A stretch of DNA of 56,250 nt from JBMYRH01 sp049602155. Lineage in GTDB: Bacteria > Myxococcota_A > UBA9042 > PHBI01 > JBMYRH01. The DNA lies in the NCBI GenBank assembly GCA_049602155.1, contig JBMYRH010000033.1, positions 1 through 56,250 on the forward strand, given 5' to 3'. Positions 31,871 to 49,141 of this stretch are shown piece after piece; positions within the stretch are counted from its first letter, which is position 1, and each line of letters begins with the position of its first letter. The position numbers and the translations under genes were made by a program. The notes below the pieces were generated by a model. It saw only the letters and a list, made by a program, of their open reading frames with translations. It made no database searches and was not told the origin of the DNA.

Positions 31871-32308
31871 AATTCTCCTGGTGTTTGGTGACCCAGCGTT
31901 AGGTCGATTGCCGGCTCTTAAAGCAAGTCGCATGCCATAAACCGAACACGCGTTAGGATTTGTGTTCAGTGTTGCGTTTGGATGGTTCTTTGTCAGCGCG
32001 ATGCACGAGGAGGTGAGGTCACCTGACACCAGGTGGGAGGGCGGCTGCCTTTGGGGTGCTGGGCCGGGTCAGACCTCCTCATCCCCCGCTGTCTCTTGCG
32101 TGGCGCCCACATTGTCCGGTCTGTCCTCATGCTTGGCATCCGGCGGTTGGCGCCAAGGTGGCACAGGCGTGCTACAGGCTCGCCCTTGGCCCCTTTACAA
32201 GCCTCTACACCCGCCGGGGTGGTCGTCGTCTTGGGGGGCCAGGGCAGGGCGTCCAGAGCGGACAGTAATGCACTCTTGGGCGACCTTGGCGCCTGGCACC
32301 GCGCCGCC
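31871..32308. other. Intergenic region, no gene supported
   Basis: Long frames on the plus strand are antisense to or extensions beyond the transporter gene and have no coding character. GGCGC (32288-32292) and GCGCC (32301-32305) form a weak hairpin 4 nt past the transporter stop. Confidence 0.35.
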
Positions 32309-33916
<1,608 letters not shown>

Positions 33917-33925
33917 GGCACCAGT

Positions 33926-33937
33926 CTAGCACGCTAG
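33926..33937. promoter_or_regulatory. Short palindrome before the transporter start
   Basis: CTAGC-AC-GCTAG, 10 nt upstream of the transporter ATG. A 5-bp inverted repeat over the ribosome-binding region could be an operator or a small leader hairpin; it could also be chance. Confidence 0.25.
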
Positions 33938-34410
33938 CTTGCCTCGTCGGCAGTTAGGCATTCGGTATGCTCAATCCAAGTCAACACAGTGCCAAGACTC
34001 AGGACACCACCAGGTCCCGAGGTCGCGCGCTCTAAGTCGGTTCAGGTCTGGCGTCGGGCTCAATAGTGGCAGCTGCGAACGTGATCTCAATAGCTTGCAA
34101 CGTCCCTAGGGCGGGGGGCACTTGGGGTTCGTTGGGGGCAGGGTTCATTTGCGCCTCGAAGCCGCCGGGCACAAGAGCGGTGTCTGCGTATTTGATTTCA
34201 GAGCCTTACGGCGCGCCTGGGGCGGGGTTCATCGTCGTGGTTCGTTTGAATTCGTCCCGGAGTCGGGACATTCTCCTTTATGAATCGACCTTCTCGTGGT
34301 TGTTAGTGCGCAACGAATGCGACCACGAGGGTTGCACAAGGGCTCGTCGGGCACCATACACCCGAATAAGCAGGCCATGCGGGGCGACCCGAGGCCGGAG
34401 TGAGAGAAAC
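33938..34410. other. Divergent region and long leader of the RRM gene
   Basis: 473 nt between the transporter and the RRM gene. The plus frame is open back to 34066 but the residues are not protein-like. GTCCCGGAGTCGGGAC (34253-34268) is an inverted repeat (GTCCCG/CGGGAC) and could be a leader hairpin about 145 nt before the start. A long structured leader would fit cold-regulated RNA-binding protein genes, which is inference only. Confidence 0.35.
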
Positions 34411-34713
34411 ATGGGTAACAAGTTGTTTGTCGGTGGCTTAAGCTGGGACACTACGGATGCAAGCCTCAATCATGCTTTTAGCGCGTTCGGTGAAGTCACC
34501 GAGGCTAAAGTCATCACCGATCGTGAGACCGGCCGCTCCCGCGGGTTCGGCTTCGTCACGTTTACGGATGAAGCGGCCGCGAAGGAGGCCATGGCGGGGA
34601 TGGATGGTAAAGAGCTCGATGGGCGCGCAGTGCGAGTCAACGAGGCGGAAGAGAAGAGCCGAGGCGGTGGCCGTGGTGGTCGTGGCGGCGGCGGCGGTGG
34701 CAACCGCTGGTAG
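34411..34713 (+). CDS. RRM-domain RNA-binding protein with Gly/Arg tail
   Basis: 100 aa. A single RRM fills residues 3-80: RNP2 is LFVGGL (5-10) and RNP1 is RGFGFVTF (44-51), with the aromatic F46, F48 and F51 that stack on RNA bases. The tail GGGRGGRGGGGGGNRW is an RGG-like, flexible RNA-binding extension. This is the architecture of bacterial (cyanobacterial Rbp, proteobacterial) glycine-rich RNA-binding proteins, often induced by cold and thought to be RNA chaperones. The ATG at 34411 was chosen because the RRM starts at once; the ribosome-binding region is GGAGTGAGAG. A good terminator follows. Confidence 0.95.
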   Translation: MGNKLFVGGLSWDTTDASLNHAFSAFGEVTEAKVITDRETGRSRGFGFVTFTDEAAAKEAMAGMDGKELDGRAVRVNEAEEKSRGGGRGGRGGGGGGNRW

Positions 34714-34736
34714 TCGACGCTAGCAGAGAACAGTGG

Positions 34737-34764
34737 GAAGGCGGGGCTTGTTGGCTCCGCCTTC
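34737..34764 (+). terminator. Hairpin terminator of the RRM gene
   Basis: GAAGGCGG (34737-34744) pairs with CCGCCTTC (34757-34764), with further GC pairing inside; TTG follows. It sits 24 nt after the stop. Confidence 0.65.
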
Positions 34765-34818
34765 TTGCATTCAAGCCGCTGCAGCGAAGGTCTAAGATGC
34801 GAATAAGAGACGAAACCC

Positions 34819-34875
34819 CACCCCAGGCTCATGAAGCGGCTTGAGTTCATGAGCCTGAACTTCGGGCCCTGAGCA
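34819..34875 (+). repeat. Dispersed palindromic repeat, copy H
   Basis: CACCCCAGGCTCATGAAGCG, then GCTTGAGTTCATGAGCCTGA and ACTTCGGGCCCTGA. It lies between the RRM gene's terminator and the end of the giant reverse gene. Confidence 0.65.
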
Positions 34876-34986
34876 TTGCACGGTGGTCATGGCGGCAATG
34901 GCAAAGGCGCGTGTGCAGCTCATTGCCAAAGAGCCTAGCCGGCTCATTGCGCTCCCTTCGCGCGAGGGCGGCTCTGGTTGACGTCG

Positions 34987-37900
34987 CTAGGGCAGGTTGG
35001 TGTCCGCGAGCACCCCAGGCGCTCCATCTTCACCAGGGAAGATGAGCGAGAATCCACCTTGTCCCCCGCTCGCCGCATCGCCGCTCTGGGTGAAGGTGTT
35101 TCCGCTCACAAAGAACTCAAGGTCGCCAGAGGTCTGCCCCGCGACGTACACGCCGTAGGCGGGGCCACCGCAGCCGCCACCGCCGCCACCACCGTGGCCA
35201 CCACGGCCGCCTGTGCCGCCCTTACCGCCCATGAAGCCTGGGTACGTCGGGTCGGGCGGATCGAAGAACCCACCAGGCTCACCGCCCGCGCCGCCGTCGC
35301 CGCCTGTACCGCCTACGCCACCTGCGCCGCCGTCACCCCCTGCGCCGCCTACGCCGCGATAGATCACGTTGCCTTGCAATATCGGCGCGCTCTCTTGGCC
35401 TTGGAAGACCACGAAGACTGAGAATGCACCGCCACCGCCTGTTCCGCCACCGCCGCCGGTTCCCGCGCATCCACCGCCGCCGCCGCCGCCGCCTGTGGCG
35501 CCGACGTTGTGCCACCCGAAGCCCTTGGAGAAGCAGGAGTTGTGGACGAACGCACCCGCACCGGAGCCGCCGCCGCCGCCGCCGCCACCAGGGCCTCCCC
35601 CCAAGCCAGGTAGGCCGGCTCCCGGGACGAATAGAGCGCCGAGCACTTGACCCGCTGCGGCGCCGCAACCGGCACCCAGCGAGCCATCTAGCCCGGGGGG
35701 GCCGGGTTGGCCGTCGCCGCCCTCCAGGTTGCCGTAGGTCTCGTAGCCGAGGCACTGGAATTTCTGGTGGAAGACGTCGTGGCCGGGCTCACCGCCTGCG
35801 GCCTCACCGTTCGCCCCCGGCAGCCCCGACGCGCTCGCTTGAGGCAGCGCTGGGCTGTCGATGAGGTCATCCCACACGGGGCAGACACGATCGCCGCCCA
35901 TGCCGCCCGCGGTCAAGGTCTCGCCGCATAGGCCGCCTCCCCCAGCGCCCCCTTGCAGCGCGTGGACCTCGCCGCAGCTCTCTTCGGGCACGTCAGACGC
36001 ATCAGCGCCATCGCCGCCCGGGTCGCCATCGCTGCCGTCTAGGCCCGCCTGACCGCGACCACCAGGCCCCCCTGTGCCGCCGTGCACGTGGTTATGACTG
36101 ATCCGCAGTGTGTCATCGCATTCGCGCACAAAGACGGCGTAGGAAGACTCCCCGGGTTCTTGGACTGGGTAGCCAAAGACGCTCACCCCGGCGAGGACGG
36201 TGCTCCCCTGTGCTCCCCCTGAGATGTCGAGGGCGTTGACCACCCCTGGGAGCTCTGCTGTCGGCTCTGGGGCCAAGAACGCGACCTCGTAGAGCAGCGC
36301 GTCGCGCACAGCGAAGTCCGCGCTGTAGCCTCCGTAGACGCCGACGCCGGCTCGGAGCGTCAGCGCCTCGCTGTAGACACCTGTGGCGACATAGACATCG
36401 CGGAGGCCCGCCTCGAAGGCCGCGTCGATGCCGGCTTGGACCGTCCGTTTTGGGGCCTCGAGGGTGCCGATGTTGTCGTCAGACCCGGCTTTCGAGACGA
36501 ACACACCGTTGTCCTTCTCACCATCGAGGCCGTCGCAGTTGGCGTCGACTCCGCCGGGCTCGGGGAAGTCGGTCGGGACGGGGTCGCAACACTCGCACCC
36601 GTCGCTTGGGTTGATGTTGAGGTCGAAGCAGTTGGGCTCGCACTGAATCGAGCAAATCGGCGGGTCGACAAAGCCATTACAGATACCCTCTCCGCCAGGG
36701 AAGACGAGCAAGGTGCAGTCGTTGCCACACCCTCCGCAGCTCTCATCCGCGGTGTACGCACCCTCTTCGTCGAGGAAGCCCTCGTCGGCTAGACCGTCGC
36801 AGTCGTTGTCGAGGCTGTCGCAGACCTCACCAGCCATGACGCACTCGGACCACCCGCTGGGTGTGCAGGCCTGAAGCCCAAAGCAGGTGTAGTCTGCGGC
36901 TGGACCGTCGACGGGCCACCCTTTTTGGCAGCCACGCTGTAGGTCGGTGTTGGTCCCGTCACAGGTGCACGCGTCGGTCTCCGGGAAGCAGAAGGAGCCC
37001 TCTTGTCCCTCGAGCGCCTCACAGGCGTAGCCGGAGGCGCACTCTGACGCATCGGCGCACGGGTTGACGCAGTAGGTGCCGTCGTCAATGGGGGCGCACA
37101 CCGCGCCAGGCAGCAGGCAGCTCGCGTCCGACTCACATGGCGCGCAGAGGCCCAGGTTAGCTGGGGCACAGGACTTCGCTCCGCTTTTAACGAAGCCGTC
37201 ATTGCAGGTATCGACGACGCAGATGGGCGGAGACTGTCCTCCATCACAGCTGGCGGTGGCGTTGGGGATTGAGCCCTCGCAGGTGATGCCGCAGAAGCCG
37301 CAGTTATCGTCGAAGCTGTAGACACCCTCCCCATCGACGAATGCTTCGTCTGCGACGCCATCGCAGTCATCATCGAGCGCGTTGCAGATGTCCGCCTCGG
37401 GCTGTTGGCCCGCACAGAGGAGCTCCTCCTGCTCGGGGTGGCAGTCGAAGACCCCCACGCAGGTGCCGTGTTCATTGGTGATATCGCAGGGCAGCCCTCG
37501 CCCAGGGACGTCATCGACGAGGCCGTTACAGTCATCGTCTTGGCTGTTACAGGTCTCTGCGGCCGGTGTCTCAGCGCTGCACCCGTACCAGCCGGTGAGC
37601 GGCGCGCAGGTCTCGACACCGAAGCAGCTCCCGAGGGCGTTTTCATCTGCGCATACCCGGGTTTTACCCTCGTCGGCCGCTAAGCACGCGCAGGAGCCCG
37701 ACACGGGCAGACACTGAAAGGCCCCGTCGATCTCAACGCAGCTCGCGGCCGGCGGACAGGCCCCCTCAAGCGTGCCGTGCAGGTTGTCCGGGCCGCAGTC
37801 ACGGCCGCAGACCTTCTGCCCGTCAAGCTCAAGGCAAAGGTCGCCTGGTGTCGCGCAGTCATCATCGCTTTGACAGGGCGCGCACATGTCGTCGGTGGCG

Positions 37901-40900
37901 GGCAGGCAGGTCAGCAGCCCGACTTGGTAGAAGCCCTCGTCGCAGGAGGTCACATGACAACGAGGCGCGTCGTCTTCATCGAGCACGCAAGCTGCCTCTG
38001 CGTTCGGGATGGCGCCATCGCAGCTCAACCCGCAGGCCCCGCAGTGGGCGTCGTTGACGTAGAGGTCGCTGACAGGGTCGAGGAAGCCTTCATCGGTGAC
38101 CCCGTCGCAGTCATTATCCAAAAAGTCGCAGACCTCGGGGAGCGCCTGTGGGGCTGTGCAGACCCACCCGTCTTCACCTGGGACGCTGGCTTCGCAGACA
38201 AAGGCGCCCGTGCAGGTCCCGAAGGCGTTCACCGTTTTACAACTAGGTGGGTCGTGGATGACGCCCTCGTCTGCTGCGTTGTTGCAGTTGTCGTCCATGG
38301 CGTTGCACGTCTCTTGGGCTGGGATGTCTGCTGTGCATGGAGACCAGCCGCTCAGGATGTTGCAGGATTGATCGCCGGTGCACGCGCCGAAGCCGTTGGA
38401 GTTTACGCAGACCCGGGAGGCGCCATCATGCTCTGGGGTCAGGCAGCTGCAGGATCCCGTCAGCGGCACGCAGCGACCCTCTGTGCACCCGTAGCCCTCT
38501 TCACACTCACCCGGCTCTGTGCACGCTCGTGTGCACACGCTTGCGCCATCGATGGCGCCACACACACCGCCTGGGAGGGCGTTACAGTGCGCGTCTAGGC
38601 TACAGGGTGTGCAGTCCGACCCTCCCGCGAGGGGGACGCACACTCTGTCGGTGTCTGCCGGTGTGGCGTAGCCATCCTCGCACCCGAGCGCGAGGCAGAC
38701 CGGGGCTCCCCCTTCTAGCCCACACTGGGTCTCCGTCGCGAAGAGGACCGCCCCTTCGCAGGACACGCCGCAGACCCCGCAGTTGTCATCGTCGAGGTAG
38801 AACTCCTCCTCCAGGAAGCCCTCATCCACGGTGCCATCACAGTCCTGGTCCTGGTAATCGCAGGTCTCCACCTCTGGGGTCTCGGCGGCGCAGGTCCAGC
38901 CCGCTTCGCCTTCACAGGCCCATGCCTCCGTGCAGGTCCCCGCTTCATTGGTGAGTGCGCAGGCTTCATTGGGCTCTTGTGCGCCCTCGTCGACCTGCCC
39001 ATCGCAGTCGTTATCGAGGCCGTCACAGATCTCCGCTGTCGGGACGGGGGCCGAGCAGGTTGACCAACCCGAGGTCAGGTCACAGATCTCTACCCCGACG
39101 CAGGTCCCTGCGTCCCCCTCTTGGACGCACACGCGCATGGCCCCTTCATCCCCAGGGAGCCGACATGAGCAAGAGAGCGTCTCGGGGACGCACTGGGAGA
39201 GCCCCTCACCAAAGCTATGACAGGCCGTCCCAGCTGGGCAGGGGGTGGGGCCCCACAAAGAGTCGGGGCTGCAGTCACGGCCACAGACGCTGACGCCGTC
39301 GAGGGAGACGCAGCGATCTCCCGGCACGAGACATTGGGCGTCGTTTCCGCATGGCTGACAGATGCTGTCCGTCAAGGGCAAGCAGGTCGTCGGCCCCGCC
39401 GGGTAGTAGCCCTCCTGGCACCCCGTCACCTGACACTGCGGGACATCGTCGACGACCACGCATGCCGTCGTCGCGTTAGGGACGAGGTCGACGCAGCTGT
39501 TGCCGCAGAGGCCGCAGTTGTCGTCGGCCACATAGAGGCCAAGGTCGTCAACGAAGTCCTCATCGACGACACCGTCACAGTTGTCGTCCTGATAGTTGCA
39601 GGCCTCTGCAGCGGGGGTCGGGGCCAAACAGATGAGCTCGGGGTTGCCGGGTTGGCACTCGCGGACGCCGTCACAGGTGCCGTGCTCGTTCGTGTTCACG
39701 CATGGATCGCCTCGACCCTCGACGTCATCGACGAGCCCGCTGCAGTTGTTGTCAGCGCCGTCGCAGGTCTCAGCCATCGGCGTCTTGGCGCTGCAGTTCA
39801 CCCAACCGGCGCTTGGGTCACAAGTCTCCGTCCCCGCGCAGACCCCGTCATCGTTGCCTTGGACGCATGTTCGCACCTCACCCGCGTTCTCGGGCAGACA
39901 AGCGCATGAGCCGGAGGTAGGTCGGCATTGCTGGGACCCGTCCGTGTGTGTGGCGCACTCGAAGCCCGTGGGGCAGCTCCCCTCGGGCAGCCCGTGCAGG
40001 TTGTCTGGACCACAGTCCCGTCCACAGTAGCCTGCAGCGTCCAGTGCGAGGCAGGCGTCGCCGGGTGTCGGGCACCCCCCATCGGATGCGCAGGGGGAGC
40101 AGACCGAGGAGAGCGCGGGGATACAGATCAGACCGCCGACTGCGTAGAAGCCCGGCTCACAGGCTTCGACCAGACAGCGCGCCACCCCTTCGACGACCGC
40201 GCACTTCGTCGACGCCGCATTCGCGACCGCCCCTTCGCAGCTCAGGCCACAGCCTCCACAGTGGTCGTCGCTCACATAGAGGCCTTCGGCGTTGACGAAG
40301 CCCTCATCGAGGGAGCCATCGCAGTCGTCATCGGCGACGTTACAGGTCTCGGCCTCTGGGGTAGCCGCGTTACACACCCAGCCCCCCTCACCTTTGCATT
40401 GCCACGCTCCGCTGCACGTCCCCTCGACCGTGCTTTGTTCGCAGGTCGGTGGGTCATGGTTCACGCCGGTGTCAATGAGCCCATCGCAGTCGTTGTCTAT
40501 GCCGTCGCAGACCTCAAGCGAGGGGATCGACGCCGTGCACGGACTCCAGCCTGACTCAGCTTCGCAGGTCTGGGTGCCGACGCAGGTCCCGAAGCCGTTG
40601 TCGTTTACGCATGAGCGTATCGCGTCGACGTCACCCGCCTGACAGGTGCAGGACCCTGTGATGGGTAGACAGCGGCCCTCAAGGCAGCCGTAGCCACCCT
40701 CACACTCCTCGTCGGCCTCGCATCCTCGCGTGCAGAAGCTCCCGAGGTCGATGGACGCGCACTCTCCGCCCGGCAAGCCTGAGCAGTGGGAGTCCTCGGT
40801 GCAGGGCGCGCAGTCGAAGCCGCCGCTCGCTGGGACGCACACACGCTCGGTGTCCGGTGGGGTCGTGTAGCCCTCTTCGCAGCCCGTCGCGATGCACACA

Positions 40901-42735
40901 GCGGCGCCGTCCTCCACGCCACACGCCGTCCCGGTGGCGAAGAGAATTGAGCCCTCACAGCTCTTGTTACAGCCGCCGCAGTGGTCATCCTGAGTGTATA
41001 AGCCGGTGAGCACGTCGATGAAGCCTTCGTCGACCGTGCCCTCGCAGTTGTTGTCTTGGCCATCGCAGACCTCAGCGATGGGCGTCTGACCCTCACAGAC
41101 CCACCCTGAGGCTCCGCCGCACGTCCACGCGCCCTCGCAAGAGCCTTGCTCGTTGTCCACGGTGCAGCCATCGCTCGGTGCCACGACGTCTTCATCAGCG
41201 AGGCCGTCGCAGTCATCGTCTATGCCGTTACAGCTCTCAGCGCTCGGGACAAGGGCATCGCAGGTCGACCACCCCGAGCTCAGGCTACAGGTCTGGGCGC
41301 CGTTGCAGGCGCCGGCCTCATTAACCTCGATGCACGTGCGCGTCTCGCCGTCGTCCTCGTCCTCAAGGCAGGTGCATGAGCCGCTCAGCGGCTGACAGAC
41401 CGCTGCACCTTCTTCGAGGGGCACGCATGAGAAGCCCTCCGGGCAGCTCCCCGCCTCGCCCGTGTACGCATTGCCTTCACTGCAGTCAGTCGCGCACCAG
41501 CCGCCACCGTCTAAGGTCACGCAGCGGTTGCCTGGGACGACGCAGTGTGTGTCATCCGCGCATGGCTGGCACGCGACCTCGAGGACTGGGAGGCATGTAG
41601 AGGGTCCCGCTTGGTAATACCCGAGGTCGCAGCTCTCCACGATGCATGAGGCGCCCTCGTCTGTGAGGGCACAGCTGGAGGTCGCGTGCGCGACGATCTC
41701 TTCGCAGTTGACCCCGCATCCGCCACAGTTGGCGAGGTCGTTGTAGAGCCCGCTCTCGGCGTCAATGAAGGCCTCATCCACAGCGTCGTCGCAGTCATTG
41801 TCGATCCCGTCGCAGCTCTCCTCGTTCGGGATCGGGGCGTTGCAGGTCCAGCCCCCTTCGCCTTCACACAGCCAGGCCCCCGAGCAGCTGAGCGCTCCGT
41901 TGACCGCTTCACAGAGCTCCTCAGGCGCCGTCAGGCTGTCGTCTTCCAGACCGTTGCAGTCGTTGTCGATCCCGTCGCACACCTCGACCTCGGGTGTCGT
42001 GGCGTCGCATGGGGTCCACCCCGCGTCTCCTTGGCAGCTCTGAGTCCCCCAACATGTCCCGACCTCATTGTTGGTCTGACAGGGGCGAACTTCACCTGCG
42101 CTTGCGCCCGTGCAGTCACAGACCCCAGAGGCTGGGACGCATTGCGGACTCGCCACGGCGTCCTCCATCTCATTGTCGACCTCTTCACAGACGTAGCCGA
42201 CGGGGCATTCGTCGCCCTCGGGGCATGGCTGGGTGCAGGCCTGCCCATCAAGGAAGCTCAAGCAATAACCGCCAGCGCATTGGGAGTCGACGAGGCAGGG
42301 TTCGCAGAGTCGACTGACGCTCGGAAGGCAAACGAAGACGAGGTCGCCGTCCCCTTGAACCCCGACGCAGCTCCAGTTCTCTGGGCAGTCATCTTGGCAG
42401 GTCTTAGAGCATAGGAAGCCTTGGGCTGAGGGGACGCAGTATCCCGAGAGGCAGTCACTGTTCGACGAGCAGGGGCTCCCGAAGTCAGCAGAGAGCCCTG
42501 GTCCATCATCTGCGTCTTGGCTCGTCTCTCCTGAAGTGCCTCCTGAGCTGTCCCAAGCCCACGCTTGAGGGTCGTCACTTCGCGGATCTGAGGCGGCGCC
42601 GTCTCCTGCACGCTCTCTTTCAGTGTCGCTGGCCTCGATCTTAGCGTCGGACGTCGGAGCGTCGGCCTCGGGATCTCCCGAGGAGCAAGCAGCGAGAAGT
42701 GAGATAGCCAGAGTGACGCAAAAGCGTTTCGTCAT
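34987..42735 (-). CDS. Giant Cys-rich MopE-type lipoprotein with Gly-rich tail
   Basis: 2582 aa from the ATG at 42735 (GGAGA upstream), which begins a lipoprotein signal (MTKRFCVTLAISLLAAC, C17). The ATG at 42762 overlaps the upstream stop (ATGA), so the pair is translationally coupled whichever start is used. About 15 MopE-type putative metal-binding motifs (CDGIDNDCDGxxDE, PF11617) occur, grouped in eight composite units: motif, motif, HCGGCGxSCEG, CxxGYxxxxxxCxP, CxPCxxDxxC, GxCxC...RxC, GWxxC. Around residue 2100 a DUF1565-like start of a beta-helix follows (VFVSKAGSDDNIGTLEAPKR, TVQAGIDAA, VYGGYSADF). The last 350 residues are Gly-rich (GGTGGPGGRGQAGLDGSDG; GGGPGGGGGGGGSG), resembling PGRS-like tails. 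Probable surface protein with many Ca or transition-metal sites. Confidence 0.9.
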   Translation of the reverse strand: MTKRFCVTLAISLLAACSSGDPEADAPTSDAKIEASDTERERAGDGAASDPRSDDPQAWAWDSSGGTSGETSQDADDGPGLSADFGSPCSSNSDCLSGYCVPSAQGFLCSKTCQDDCPENWSCVGVQGDGDLVFVCLPSVSRLCEPCLVDSQCAGGYCLSFLDGQACTQPCPEGDECPVGYVCEEVDNEMEDAVASPQCVPASGVCDCTGASAGEVRPCQTNNEVGTCWGTQSCQGDAGWTPCDATTPEVEVCDGIDNDCNGLEDDSLTAPEELCEAVNGALSCSGAWLCEGEGGWTCNAPIPNEESCDGIDNDCDDAVDEAFIDAESGLYNDLANCGGCGVNCEEIVAHATSSCALTDEGASCIVESCDLGYYQAGPSTCLPVLEVACQPCADDTHCVVPGNRCVTLDGGGWCATDCSEGNAYTGEAGSCPEGFSCVPLEEGAAVCQPLSGSCTCLEDEDDGETRTCIEVNEAGACNGAQTCSLSSGWSTCDALVPSAESCNGIDDDCDGLADEDVVAPSDGCTVDNEQGSCEGAWTCGGASGWVCEGQTPIAEVCDGQDNNCEGTVDEGFIDVLTGLYTQDDHCGGCNKSCEGSILFATGTACGVEDGAAVCIATGCEEGYTTPPDTERVCVPASGGFDCAPCTEDSHCSGLPGGECASIDLGSFCTRGCEADEECEGGYGCLEGRCLPITGSCTCQAGDVDAIRSCVNDNGFGTCVGTQTCEAESGWSPCTASIPSLEVCDGIDNDCDGLIDTGVNHDPPTCEQSTVEGTCSGAWQCKGEGGWVCNAATPEAETCNVADDDCDGSLDEGFVNAEGLYVSDDHCGGCGLSCEGAVANAASTKCAVVEGVARCLVEACEPGFYAVGGLICIPALSSVCSPCASDGGCPTPGDACLALDAAGYCGRDCGPDNLHGLPEGSCPTGFECATHTDGSQQCRPTSGSCACLPENAGEVRTCVQGNDDGVCAGTETCDPSAGWVNCSAKTPMAETCDGADNNCSGLVDDVEGRGDPCVNTNEHGTCDGVRECQPGNPELICLAPTPAAEACNYQDDNCDGVVDEDFVDDLGLYVADDNCGLCGNSCVDLVPNATTACVVVDDVPQCQVTGCQEGYYPAGPTTCLPLTDSICQPCGNDAQCLVPGDRCVSLDGVSVCGRDCSPDSLWGPTPCPAGTACHSFGEGLSQCVPETLSCSCRLPGDEGAMRVCVQEGDAGTCVGVEICDLTSGWSTCSAPVPTAEICDGLDNDCDGQVDEGAQEPNEACALTNEAGTCTEAWACEGEAGWTCAAETPEVETCDYQDQDCDGTVDEGFLEEEFYLDDDNCGVCGVSCEGAVLFATETQCGLEGGAPVCLALGCEDGYATPADTDRVCVPLAGGSDCTPCSLDAHCNALPGGVCGAIDGASVCTRACTEPGECEEGYGCTEGRCVPLTGSCSCLTPEHDGASRVCVNSNGFGACTGDQSCNILSGWSPCTADIPAQETCNAMDDNCNNAADEGVIHDPPSCKTVNAFGTCTGAFVCEASVPGEDGWVCTAPQALPEVCDFLDNDCDGVTDEGFLDPVSDLYVNDAHCGACGLSCDGAIPNAEAACVLDEDDAPRCHVTSCDEGFYQVGLLTCLPATDDMCAPCQSDDDCATPGDLCLELDGQKVCGRDCGPDNLHGTLEGACPPAASCVEIDGAFQCLPVSGSCACLAADEGKTRVCADENALGSCFGVETCAPLTGWYGCSAETPAAETCNSQDDDCNGLVDDVPGRGLPCDITNEHGTCVGVFDCHPEQEELLCAGQQPEADICNALDDDCDGVADEAFVDGEGVYSFDDNCGFCGITCEGSIPNATASCDGGQSPPICVVDTCNDGFVKSGAKSCAPANLGLCAPCESDASCLLPGAVCAPIDDGTYCVNPCADASECASGYACEALEGQEGSFCFPETDACTCDGTNTDLQRGCQKGWPVDGPAADYTCFGLQACTPSGWSECVMAGEVCDSLDNDCDGLADEGFLDEEGAYTADESCGGCGNDCTLLVFPGGEGICNGFVDPPICSIQCEPNCFDLNINPSDGCECCDPVPTDFPEPGGVDANCDGLDGEKDNGVFVSKAGSDDNIGTLEAPKRTVQAGIDAAFEAGLRDVYVATGVYSEALTLRAGVGVYGGYSADFAVRDALLYEVAFLAPEPTAELPGVVNALDISGGAQGSTVLAGVSVFGYPVQEPGESSYAVFVRECDDTLRISHNHVHGGTGGPGGRGQAGLDGSDGDPGGDGADASDVPEESCGEVHALQGGAGGGGLCGETLTAGGMGGDRVCPVWDDLIDSPALPQASASGLPGANGEAAGGEPGHDVFHQKFQCLGYETYGNLEGGDGQPGPPGLDGSLGAGCGAAAGQVLGALFVPGAGLPGLGGGPGGGGGGGGSGAGAFVHNSCFSKGFGWHNVGATGGGGGGGGCAGTGGGGGTGGGGAFSVFVVFQGQESAPILQGNVIYRGVGGAGGDGGAGGVGGTGGDGGAGGEPGGFFDPPDPTYPGFMGGKGGTGGRGGHGGGGGGGCGGPAYGVYVAGQTSGDLEFFVSGNTFTQSGDAASGGQGGFSLIFPGEDGAPGVLADTNLP

Positions 42736-42758
42736 GGAAGTCGTCTCCAGGGTGTGCG

Positions 42759-48755
<5,997 letters not shown>

Positions 48756-49141
48756 GTTTTTAGCCCGCGAAATACTTTGGGGGGGCAGTCCGACGCCCCC
48801 GGCTATCATACTCGGAATGGCTCCATGGGTCGACGTCGTGAGCATAGGCGTCAGGGAGACGAGGGGGGCATCGTCGAGAGCGCCCTGACAATTCCAGCGC
48901 TCCACGCTCTGAATGTTGGCTTAGCTTGGGTCCGTTTTCCGTAGAGCTGGACACCGGGCCAGGGAGTTGGAGCGTGTGGAATCCTCGGTTTTTTTTTGTA
49001 AATGCGCCTGGTCGATGCGCGACCTGAGTTAAGTGGACGTGCAGGTTACCGAGCGCTGATGTTTGTTTTTCCCTCCGAGCGTGGAGAGGGTGATAGCCTC
49101 TATCTTCTCCAAATTTAGATTTGAGCGGGCAGGAGAGGGGT
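48756..49141. promoter_or_regulatory. Divergent promoter region of the giant lipoprotein genes
   Basis: 386 nt between two divergent giant genes with no gene inside. It contains a T9 tract (CGGTTTTTTTTTGTAAATGC, about 48990) and the GTTTGTTTTTCCC word at 49061-49073, 81 nt before the forward ATG, followed by an AT-rich patch (CTCCAAATTTAGATTTGAGC) about 20-40 nt before it. Shared control of both sides is likely from the layout. No -10/-35 pair is certain. Confidence 0.45.
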
